Shown in pieces: positions 20,568 to 30,700 of a DNA stretch of 56,463 nucleotides. The position numbers and the translations under genes are program-made. The first letter of the stretch is position 1, and the number at the start of each line of letters is the position of its first letter. Below the pieces are notes generated by a model that did not search any database, was not told the DNA's origin, and worked only from the letters and a program-made list of their open reading frames with translations. The stretch is from the NCBI GenBank assembly GCA_001661515.1, contig LUVW01000001.1, forward strand, positions 1,371,761-1,428,223. Direction: 5' to 3'. This stretch comes from Capniomyces stellatus (taxonomy: Eukaryota > Kickxellomycota > Harpellomycetes > Harpellales > Legeriomycetaceae).

Positions 20568-22628
20568 ATGGGCTCTGCTGTTTCAGAAAGGAGCAACATG
20601 AATTCAAAAGCTGAGAAGGAGAAGATAAAGGCGAGTATGAGAATTAAATTCTAGTTGTTGGATACAAAAATAATGTAAAAGCGAAAATGGAATGAAATCA
20701 TGAACAAACATGGAAATGCAAAGAAAGACAAAAAATGCTCAAAGAAACTAGCAATAAACAAAACAAACAATATATATTTGCATACACAACAAATGTAGGG
20801 AAATGCGTTGTTTAAAAGTGAAAAGTACGAGGAGGCGATAGCACACTACACAATAAGCGTAGAGTTGGCACCAGAAAACCCAGTCTATTACTTGAATCGG
20901 GCAATGGCCTTGTTGAAGCTACAACGGCAAGTACTGGTGTTAATAACCACGCCAAAGAGTCTCAAGTATAACTTGGGCTCTTTGCCAGAACAAATTATTA
21001 GCCAAGGCTTTGAATAAAAGCACAAATTAACTTTTAGAAACTTTCGTATAATAGGCATAAAGAAGCCGAAGCTGATTGCAGCAACGTGTTGAAAATGGAC
21101 AACAAAAACGTCAAGGCGCTTTGGAGAAGAGCGATAGCTATAAGCAATTTGGGTTTTAACCAAGAAGCGAAATTAGGTAGTTACTACTTGAAGCAGAATG
21201 CATTTAACGAGTTGGCTACATGGCTGTTGATTTTGATTTCTTTGTATTTTTTTTAGTCTCTGGAATTTTTGAAACGGACTTGCACGAAAAAAGCAAATAC
21301 TAACACACGTATCCTTTTATTCCTTTCTTTTCTTTTCGTTTTTATACAGATTTAGAGCTTGCATATTCGCTGGAACCTTCAAACAAAAGCATAGTGGAGG
21401 AGCTTGCTAAGCTAAATCAAAAAATTGTAACTGTTTACTACTTTTAAGCCGGATATATGGCTGGTTTTTATTACTCTATTTGTATATAGCACCGGCCCAA
21501 CAATTAAATGCAATTAAATAAAGCCATATCAGTGTTTTATTCTTGGCTCTAACTCCACTGTAACTTTTTTTTTTTTTTTTTGTAGAACCAAGAGCAGGAA
21601 TCCAATAAAATAAAAATACCAGTCAGAGTTTGCAAAACAAGAGAGGAGCTTCCCAGCGACATACTCAAAATGACACAGGGTTTGTTTATTAGCACAGATA
21701 GCAACAACATAGAGGTGGGTTTTTTTTTCAGAACAATTTGTCCACCTTAATGTCGCTTTTAGCTAATACATAGTGCCGTGGTTTACTGCAACAGTACACA
21801 AATGGCGGATGCAGTAATTGTGGATCGTCTGAATATATATGTGCCAATAATTTAGAATGCAAAAAAGTATAGCCCAGATACGCCAAAAACACTCCTGGAA
21901 TTTGAACGCTCATGGAAAGAAGCCAAAAACGATCCAGAAAACATCGACGTGTTACTAAAAGTAATTGCTGTTCAACAGTTTTTTGTTCTTTGCACTCCAG
22001 TTATAGAACCTGGCCCTGGTTTAATCTTTTTAATTTATAATTCCTGATTCAATGGTAAATATCTGAACTATGTGCATCACTGTAGCTAATTCCGCCTGGA
22101 AGTCTGGCATCTTTATTCGGTTCCTCCTTTGAGGAGACTCATTTAAAGCTTATTGCTCAGACATTAGTCCTGCAATTGAACAGGTAAAAGAAAAAAGTGA
22201 ACGTTGACTTGCTAAGCTATAATAAACCAAACTGCAGACCGTGACTTTGATTTCAGCTCCAGCCTAAATATAAACCGCTTTCAACACACTGATACTACCA
22301 CAAACTGCAATTAGGAATGATGACGCACTCGGGATTTACGAGATTCTTGATCAAGTCACAAGAATACCCAGGTTTAAGCTGGCTGTGCTATTCATAGACA
22401 ACTTTGTTAAAAATGGTAAAACGGATACATAGAGTAGAAATATGATAACAAACCACAAGTGGTAGCGTGTACTTAATGCACATATATCTTATAAACCATT
22501 AACAATCCGGGGGGGGTTAACTTTACTGTATTGTAGATTTAAAGCAGTTGATTGACTTTGTTGAAAGTGCAAAAGCACTACCAAACTCTGACAGCATCGA
22601 CAGGCTGAAAAAGATGTATTCTGTCTAG
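20568..22628 (+). CDS. RPAP3: RPAP3-like TPR protein (R2TP cofactor)
   Basis: RPAP3 is the TPR adaptor that ties Hsp90 to the R2TP complex (RUVBL1/2-PIH1D1), which assembles RNA polymerases, snoRNPs and PIKKs. Nine exons, 20568-20630, 20799-20926, 21055-21176, 21350-21426, 21586-21714, 21856-21960, 22086-22183, 22315-22415 and 22537-22628, give 304 residues. A TPR domain covers about residues 15-125: GNALFKSEKYEEAIAHYT, NRAMALLKLQR-HKEAEADC, ALWRRAIAISNLGF-QEA. The RPAP3_C (RUVBL-binding) domain starts near residue 185: PDTPKTLLEFERSWKEAKND, LIPPGSLASLFGSSFEETHL, RFKLAVLFIDNF. With one TPR block plus RPAP3_C it is far shorter than human RPAP3 (665 residues, two TPR blocks), yet longer than yeast TAH1, which lacks the C domain. 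Introns 1 and 2 appear to use GC donors. Confidence 0.87.
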
Positions 22629-23070
22629 CATAATCGCACTTTTCCACTTACACCATTTCAGCCTTTGCCTTTAATCATTTTTACTCTTTATTACTCATAA
22701 CCAAAGTTGCTGGCTGGAAACCGTTCTAAATCTTGACAAGATTAAGCAATATTTTGTTTGATTTAAATGAAAAGTATTGAAAAAGAGGAAAAGAAAAGTC
22801 TTGAAAAAAAGGAAAAAAAGAAGGGCTTTGGTGATTACAACCTATTGATTTTTTTTTTCTTTCTTTTTTTTCGATTCATTTTTTCTTGAAATACCTTTTT
22901 CAATCGAAAAAAAAACATTTGACTTTTTCAAATCAACGTTTTCAAAACATAAAACTTTTTATTTATTTTTTTGCTCACTTTGCAGTACACTTAATTTAAG
23001 CGAGCATTTTATTGATTGCAAATTCAGGTTAGGCAACTGATAGTAGACAAAAAAAAGTGCTATAGATAAA
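22629..23070. other. Intergenic, RPAP3 to WDR89-like
   Basis: 442 bp of AT-rich, T- and A-run-rich spacer between two genes in the same direction. No gene seen. Confidence 0.7.
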
Positions 23071-24102
23071 ATGAATTGCATAGGAAGCACTGTTATACCA
23101 AAAGACAATCAAGGAAATACGAATTATGTTCAGGCAGTAAACGGAACAAGCTCTGGAATTGTGGCTACTAGCTCATTAAACGAAATAAAACTGTACGATT
23201 ACGAAACGCTCCAGGAAAGAAATTATATAGGCAACCATTCAGACCAAATATCGGAAATCAAAAAACAAAACGAGAATGTATTTGTATCTTGTGGGCTTGA
23301 GGGGATAATAAAAGTGTGGGATATACGAACAAATGGGGGCGCGGCAGTTCAGCAGTTCAATTCAGCAGTGCCTTTGCTATCATTTGACATTAGCTGCGAC
23401 GAACAGTTTTTGATTGGAGGCAGTGAGCAAACACTTGAAAAGAGTCGCTCTCAGAGACAACTGACATTTGCAAACAAAAAACTGGACGATGATTTCCAGG
23501 TTGCAATAATGTTTTGGGATGCCAGAATGGCACAGGCTGAAGTTGGGGTATTTTTAGATACACATAGCAACGATATTACACAAATCTCGTGTCATCCAAC
23601 TAATCGAAATCAGTTTTTATCAGGATCGACTGATGGTTTGGTATGTACGTATGATATTCAAGAAGGAATTAACGAAGACGATGCGATGATGTTTTCGTGC
23701 AACACAAATGTTTCTGTGCAAAAAGCAGGGTATTTTGGACCCAGCAATGAATTTATTTACAGCCTGAGCGACATGAACAACTTTAACTTGTGGTCGATTG
23801 ACAGTACACTCATAGCAGATCTAAATCGAGTGTGCGACGACTCTGTGATGCAGAATCTGGGTGTTGTGATTGATTATGCTGTTTCCTGTACATACGATAG
23901 TATATCAGGCAGGTTGTACTTGACTGTTGGAGACAATGAAGGGAAAATACATTTACTGAATGTTGGTTTGCAAGGATATGAAAAGATACTGTCGCTTGAT
24001 GGTGGACACTCTGACATTGTGCGTTCAATTGACTGGGACTTTTCCAATTACAAAGCAGTTACAGGCGGCGAGGATGGAAAAATATGCCTATGGTCAGCGT
24101 AG
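23071..24102 (+). CDS. WDR89: WD-repeat protein, WDR89-like
   Basis: An intronless frame of 343 residues from MNCIGSTVIPK. WD-repeat blocks are visible: HSDQISEIK, SCGLEGIIKVWDIRTNGG, IMFWDARMAQAEVG, SNDITQISCHPTNRNQFLSG, STDGLVCTYDIQEG, GHSDIVRSIDWDF and GGEDGKICLWSA. Together they would make one 7-blade propeller. The block of HSNDITQ-HPTN-FLSGSTDGLV-YDI followed by NEDDAM-SCNTNVSV and a FIYSLSDMNNFNLWSID segment follows the order of human WDR89, and it differs from the R2TP partner WDR92. A molecular function for WDR89 is not well established. A 20-residue insert after the third blade (LEKSRSQRQLTFANKK) is unusual. Confidence 0.8.
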   Translation: MNCIGSTVIPKDNQGNTNYVQAVNGTSSGIVATSSLNEIKLYDYETLQERNYIGNHSDQISEIKKQNENVFVSCGLEGIIKVWDIRTNGGAAVQQFNSAVPLLSFDISCDEQFLIGGSEQTLEKSRSQRQLTFANKKLDDDFQVAIMFWDARMAQAEVGVFLDTHSNDITQISCHPTNRNQFLSGSTDGLVCTYDIQEGINEDDAMMFSCNTNVSVQKAGYFGPSNEFIYSLSDMNNFNLWSIDSTLIADLNRVCDDSVMQNLGVVIDYAVSCTYDSISGRLYLTVGDNEGKIHLLNVGLQGYEKILSLDGGHSDIVRSIDWDFSNYKAVTGGEDGKICLWSA

Positions 24103-24347
24103 CCCAGTATTTTCTTTTTCTTTTTTTTTCTTTCTCCTTTTTTTTTTTTGTTAACTTAATCACTGAGAAATTACATTTACCACTCAAAGTATAATTGTGA
24201 CAGGTTAACTATATTCAAAGTCCAAGATGGTGATGTTTAAATAAAAGATATATCTACAAATGAGTTTTTTTTTAGCAATCTACAAAACCCATTATTTGGC
24301 GTGGTTTTAGGCCATATGAATCGACTAATCACAAAATCGGAGCTGTC

Positions 24348-24421
24348 GGGGGGGGGGGGGGGGGCNNNNNNNNNNNNNNNNNNNNNNNNNNNNNNNNNNG
24401 GGTGGGGGGGGGGGGGGGGGG
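24348..24421. other. Assembly gap: G run, 34 N, G run
   Basis: A 17-base G run, one C, 34 N (24366-24399), then a second G-rich run to 24421. It separates the WDR89-like gene from the kinase 3' end. G runs of this kind next to N look like a sequencing or assembly artefact. Both neighbouring genes appear complete at their stops. Confidence 0.9.
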
Positions 24422-24443
24422 AGGCACATGTATTAGTGCTTTG

Positions 24444-27235
24444 TTAAAAGTGCTTGTCAAAGAATGGGTGGTTTAAGGCATCACTAGCTTTGATTCTTTC
24501 TGCTGGTTCCAACTGTAACAGAGAGTCTGCCAGCGATAAAAATTCTGGGCAGTCGACGTTCAGTTTATTCTCCAGCGCAACAAGTCTAGAAATAGGCAAC
24601 AAACAAACATAAATAAACAATTACCGTCAGTAATCAGTAGTTACAGAGTCGGGATTCAGCTGAAGTTAGAAGCATTTAGCCTTTTTTTAATAAAAAAAAA
24701 ATAAGGACTGGTGGTTTGAGTGTACCTGAGACTGGGTGGCCATTCATTTTTGGAATAAAAAAAGTAGTGTGATTCAAAGTCAGGGAACGGGACGTGGTCG
24801 GAATATCTTTCATCTTTTCTAGTTAATTTTGAACCAGTGCCTAACCTCTTTGCTGTTGTCTTGGTCAACGATGACGGATATGGCCCTCGTAGTTCTTTGA
24901 CAAGAGAGGAAAGTAATTTGGGCTTATTGGCAGGAAATAGAGGGGCTAAGAGCCAAAGTTCACACAGTATACAGCCAACCGACCACATGTCTATTTCCAG
25001 TCCAAAAGGAACGTGATGGACAACCTGATTGTGATTTTAGTTGTAAACAGATTATTTTTTTAGTGATTAATTGTATATATATATAGTAGGTGTAGTAGGT
25101 GTAGTAGGTGTAGTAGGTGTAGTAGGTGTAGTAGGTGTAGTAGGTGTAGTAGGTGTAGTAGGTGTAGTAGGTGTAGTAGATATAATGTGTTGCTTTACCT
25201 CAGGTGCGCGATACCACATTGCTTGTATTTCAAAGGAGCCGTGGTATCTAGATGTTTGTGATAAAGGTAGGGCATTGCCAAAATCTATAAGCTTTATGTC
25301 CAATTCATCTAATATCCAGCGTTGTTACGAGTTAGTTCGGTGTAAGATGCAACTTTGGTTACACAGCCAAATAAATGTCCAGCGCCAATAGTAGCGCCTG
25401 ACCAACAGTTAACAGGCAGGGCGGAGAAAACAAATGTATAATAAAAAAGAAACAAGTAAAGCGGTAATTACCTGCTGAAGTGAACATTATATTCGATAGC
25501 TTCAGGTCTGCATGAATAATTTCAGACTTGTGTAGCTCAGCAACAGCAAATAATAGCTGTTTAATGATTCGTGCCACCAACCGCAAATGCTTGTTTACAG
25601 CCACAATCTTGGCATTCTCAGAATATATCTTGTGAACGCGATTCAAAATTGTCGAGCTTAGCGAGCCTCCGGTCAACGGTTCCATAACCAACACAACTGT
25701 CCATTCATCCTCATTCAGATCACTCTCGTGGTCGCTTTTAAAGCTTGATTTAAACGGTTGCGTTGCAGCACTAGTAGAGATTTTTTTCTTTCCAGCAGTG
25801 TTAAAAGCGCAAATTTCCGGTTTTCTTTTGCTTTCCGTGGATGGAATCCGAAATATATCATACACTCGGACAATGTATCTCATCAGATTTCTATTATTTA
25901 GTGCGTATAGCCCTTTTAAAGTCAAATACTCAGCTATACCTATGATCCCGTTTTTGTAGCTCATATATTTCAAGGCAACTAGCCTATTCGCTCTAATATT
26001 GTCACTCTCGCGGTACCTACTAATGTACAGGTCTCGTGCTAAAAACACCGTACAGAACTCTCCGCTTCCCATGTTGTCAATTACCTCATACCTTCTTATC
26101 AGAATGTTGCTTTTGTTTGCCAAGTTGGTAGTTAGTGTGGGTTTGCTACTACTATCAACTCCTTTTGCATACATTCCATGCGGCTTTGACGAAATTGGAG
26201 GCGAATAGTACGGCTCATACTCGGCATTTTTACTATCCACAGGGGTATATGCGTTTGACGCAAACTCGTTTTCATTGCTACAAGAAACACTCTTCAGATC
26301 TAAAACTTCTTCGCCGCTCTTAAACCCTACATCTTCCTCGCCTGAGGAGTAATTATGGGCAGTTCGGTTTCCTGCTTTAGTTTTTTTATTTCTAGGCATT
26401 AAAGTAACTTTTCTTTTTTTCCTCACTCGTTTTGCTTTGTCTTGAGTAAACTTTTGTGTACTGTTGTTTTCATAAGTGTGTTTTGCGCTTGTAAATGCGC
26501 TTACACTTGTAATTGTATCCGCATATCTCACTTTATCTTTTAAATTGTCGTTGTAACTCGAATTCGTTCTGGATTCTAATTGATATTATAAAAATTCAAC
26601 AGTAAGTTATGGAAAGTTGCCATTGTCTATTATAGTAGCTGTAAATACACGTAAAAGCTGCCAAATGTAATGCTTAAAGCAGGTATTTTACCCGGGCTAT
26701 TAGGTAGTAGCGACTTTACAGCCGTGCTAGAGTTATTGTGATTTATATAGTGCAACGCTGGAGAATTCTCTGTATCGGACTCAACACTATATCCTCGTCT
26801 TTTCGCCCTCGTTCCTTGTTCATGCAGAGTAACTTGGTGATAAATCGGTGTTCGATAATCGGTGTTAGGCTGCATTTCTGCATAGCTAAATTCAGCAACA
26901 CCGCTGCCGTATTCCGTGAACTCTTTGCTCTGGTCTTGTCTTGTGTTCTGTTTTATCCATTCCTTCGTGTCAGCAATTTTGACGGCAGACCTTGGTGTGT
27001 TCTGGATGGTTTTGACTATTTTAAACGCTGAGGTGTGTGAATTATTCAACGGTTTGAAATCTAATTCTTTTTTGTGGTTGTAGCTGCTATCGGTATCGCC
27101 TTTATTCCTTAAAACAGGAAACATCCTGTTCTTCTGCTCTACTATATCTGCATAAAGATCGTGGAACCCTGTTGTCTTTAAACATGTGATGTTTTCTTTG
27201 CTTATATTCAGCAATCCAAACTCGGAAATATCCAT
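24444..27235 (-). CDS. Divergent CMGC/DYRK-like protein kinase
   Basis: Five exons on the minus strand, 26692-27235, 25472-26575, 25199-25308, 24726-25024 and 24444-24585, give 732 residues with all phases consistent. Residues 1-340 are a disordered, basic, Ser-rich leader (KRVRKKRKVTLMPRNKK could be a nuclear signal). The kinase domain starts near 340: glycine loop NMGSGEFCTVFLARDL, Lys in VALKYMSYK, catalytic loop HADLKLSNIMF (HRD is HAD), DFG in IDFGNALPLS, activation-segment end MWYRAPEVV, then DMWSVGCILCELW. The YRAPEV form and the helix-F context place it with CMGC kinases, nearest to DYRK/PRP4/YAK1 style. An insert lies between the N-lobe strands (about residues 430-480). All catalytic residues (Lys, Asp, Asn, DFG Asp) are present, so it should be active. 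Intron 3 holds a 9-bp minisatellite. Confidence 0.83.
25087..25181. repeat. GTAGTAGGT 9-bp minisatellite in kinase intron
   Basis: About ten nearly perfect copies of the 9-mer GTAGTAGGT, wholly inside the intron between kinase exons 3 and 4. A translated version would give long Thr-Pro or Val-Gly strings, which is a trap for gene callers. Confidence 0.95.
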
Positions 27236-27766
27236 TCTTGTTTAACGCGAATTGTTTAAAACCATCAATGTGCTGGTAAATTACGTTTCATACACTTTAT
27301 TGTAGATTGTTTGTATTTGCCTTATTGCCGTTCTGTATACCAGTATAGATTCTTTGTTGTTATTGTTTTTTGAAAAAAGAAAAAAGTAAACAAAGACGAG
27401 TAAACAGTAGAAAACTTGGAGAATAAGTTTTTGCTTTGCTAAATCAAAATCAGTGCAAATTAATATAAATAGGTGAAATTCGTGGACTCAAGTCTCAAAT
27501 TGTCAACGAGTTGACGAAATAGAAATGCGAAAATAGTTTTGCAATAAAACACCAAAAATGCATCAAAAAGTAAATCAAAATACTTGCTTTAAATAGTAAA
27601 TTGGGCTAAATATTATCGTTTAAAGTGCCAAAAAAAAACACAAAAACTCTAGGTTTAAGCACACCAAGTGCCGTTTAGATCAAATAGACAGAGTTATAAA
27701 ACAGAAAAGGGAATTGGTAGTATATATGAACTAGTTGGGTAGGCAAAACAAGTAACAGAATGAAAA
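27236..27766. promoter_or_regulatory. Divergent intergenic region, kinase and ATRIP-like gene
   Basis: 531 bp between the start codons of two genes transcribed away from each other. It is AT-rich, and I can name no factor site. A shared promoter is inferred from layout only. Confidence 0.45.
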
Positions 27767-30700
27767 ATGGAGGATTCGCAGAATTTCCAAAGTACAGCAT
27801 TCTACAAAGAAGTAGACAAACAGGCGGTCGTAGAGAAGAAAAAGCGAGCAATTAACGAGAATAGCAGAGAGGATATCATAGAGTATGAAAACTCTGTTCG
27901 GTTGAAAACCCTGGCGCTTGTGCAAGGGAAAATCGGGATGTCACAGGTTGTAAAACACAAAGGTAGAGATTTAGAAGCGAGAGGCAATGGCAAAGGGATT
28001 GTAACAAGGCAACGAGGGAAAATAGCAGAATGTGGTATAAAGGAAGCGAGTTCGGGGAGCAGACCACCAAAGACAGCAGAGAAGATAAGCGAGAGAATAA
28101 AAGCGGACATGAAAGATGGAAAATCCAAAGCTGAAAGTGTTGATTCTGGTGCCGGTGCTGGTGCCGGCGTTAGTACTGGTATTAGATCAGTGGAATACCT
28201 TGATATCAGTAGCGACGATAACGCAAACAGGGGAGGGGGTAGCAGTCAAGAAGATTCGATTGACTTTGATTTGGAGTTTGATTCACAAACTTTGAAAAAA
28301 GTAATGGAGACGGAGGAACAATACTATGCATCGCAGATAGAGAGTAGGGTTATAAACCAGCAAAACAGTCTGGAAATAGAGGATGCTTACAGCACAGGCA
28401 ATAAAGTAGCCAGTAAGCAGGATGGTATTTGGTCTAAAAATGTAGACACAGAGATTACTGGGATAGGTGGAAGCGGATATGCGAGCAATAATGTTGTGCG
28501 GGCATCTAGCTGGGGAGGCAATCAGGCAAGCGCGGTTGGTAATGATAGCGGAGGGCATGGGAAAACAAGCCTAGTTGGTTCAAAATCAGCCATTGGGCCT
28601 AATAAAGTTACAGCACGAGCCTACTCAAACAACAGCGCGGCTGGTTTCGGGGGGATACCTAAACCAAATCTGCCTTTAAGCACGAGCAACAGTGAGACTA
28701 CAACGCATAACGGCAAGGTTTCTGCGCATAGCACCAGCAATACCAATTTGGCACGTGGAAATAACCAAATCCAGGGTTTGGGTACAGAAGGCAGAATCTA
28801 TGGCAAAGAAAATCGGTCAGATCTGGCGCTTGATAGGCGTGGAGAGGACGGTCGTAGCAATGTGTATGGTGCTGCACCCTGTGATGGGCTGATTGAAATG
28901 AATAAGAACCTTGTTATTGAGAGTACTTACAATGTTGATTGCAGCAATGCGCCACGTACCCAGTTTTTTGAGACACAGACTTACGGTAAGTATAGCGAAT
29001 ATAAACGCGTATATTCATCTATTTAACAGCGTGAAAGCCGGAGTTAAATGGCTGGAAACCATGTTTTGCCGATTTTGGATCAATGAAAAAGGTAAAAGGG
29101 AAATTTAGGTATTAACATCTTATGATGTGTGGTAATTGTATATGTTTCAGTTGATTCAAATGCAAGGATGCAGACGATGCAACTACAAAAAGAGCTAGCA
29201 AAAGTAAGTGAAAGACAGACTGATAGACTGGCAGACATGCATACCTTTACTTTCATTTATCTTTTTATTTCTTTGTGGCAGTTTATACTCAATGGTTGCT
29301 GTGTGGCCAGATATTACAACATGTTTACAATAATGTTGCGAATTTTGGGATAGTACAAAGCAGAGGCAGAGCAAAACTTGAAGCATGTCGATGAGCTGAA
29401 AACCCAAGTTAGTTTAAAGTCGGGAGAAGTAGAGACAGTTAGGAGAAAGCTTCAAAAGGTAACACTTGATACATGTGATTTTTTATATGGAGGAGCTATT
29501 GGTGTGATAGTTTGTACAGCGTGTTTGTAAACTATGTGTTGTGTGGTGTATGTTGGTTAGGCTGAGCAAGAGAATGTGGGGTTACAGGAACAGCTGGCAA
29601 ACAAGACTGAACAGGCGGCTAAAGAGAAGAAGAATATACAGGACACTCTTACATCGCAGGCAGAGGCATTGAGATCGCAGTTAGAGTTTCAAGTAATATT
29701 ACGTTTAAAATCGAAGCACTTGGTTTACTTGATTCTTTTTGGTTTTGGGTATGAAAAGAGGCATATTTACTCTGCTAACGCAGTACATATGTATGAATGT
29801 TTAATTGTGTGTTTAGAGGCATGAGGTTGAGGCAGCAGCAGCAGCACTGGCAAGAAAGTCGACACAGGCACCGATAAAAGATGACTTTGAAACGCATTTA
29901 CCAAAACCTAAGAGAGCAAGCTTCATTGAGGTTGATAACGGGTTTGAGAACAAGTACGAGGGTGGAACGTACAAGCAAAACAGGCATGAAAACTTGGAAA
30001 TGGGCAGCAAAAAGCGTAGATTGGAGAAAGGTAATTTGAAAAGAGAGAATAAATGAATAAATATGCAGAATTAGCTATTAGAGCGGTTCCTTGTGTCATA
30101 TACACAGATAATTGACTTGACGAGAAATGTGAATTAATTGATGCTGTTTTTTTTTTGGCGTAATCAAGTAGATGTGGCTTGGGACGACGGGTTTCCAAGC
30201 GTTGAAAGTGCCCGGTACCCGAGCTCGCAGTCCTTGTCGCAAAATGAAAATAGCATCGATAGACCAAATAAATCAAGTGTAGCTAGAGTTGGAGGCGGAG
30301 TCGGGTCTGCTAATGGAAATGGAAATGATGGTGGTCATGGGGATGGCGATAGCTCAGTGTTTGTGGACCCGAACGTAGAGGGCTTCAGTGTTGGTGGCTA
30401 TAGAAACAAAAATACCAGTGCTGGTTTGGATAATGCGGCAACTAGGACGAAAAGTTTTGATACAGCATATGTTATTAGTGGCGATGATGGCTCCAAAGCA
30501 GAGAAAGATGATATGGACTGTGTATTGGATGATGACGAAGAATCAAGTGTAAGTTATCTTTCTCAGTAATCCGTTTTGTTTGCTAGCGCTGATAATACTT
30601 TGTCGACTGTTATGCTATCAGTACTGTTTTTGTGCTTGTTTTCGCTTATACTTTTTCCATTCAGTCTTTACAAGCAAAACTTTGGCAATCAATGTTGATT

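Noticed and set aside
23071..24102. WDR92/Monad, the R2TP partner of RPAP3
   Set aside because: The order of blades and the NEDDAM/SLSDMNNFNLW segment fit WDR89 instead; adjacency to RPAP3 is probably incidental.
25067..25303. Thr-Pro repeat tail attached to a kinase DFG segment
   Set aside because: The repeat is intronic minisatellite. The true exon ends at MWYRAPE, and the next exon continues VVHHVPFG.
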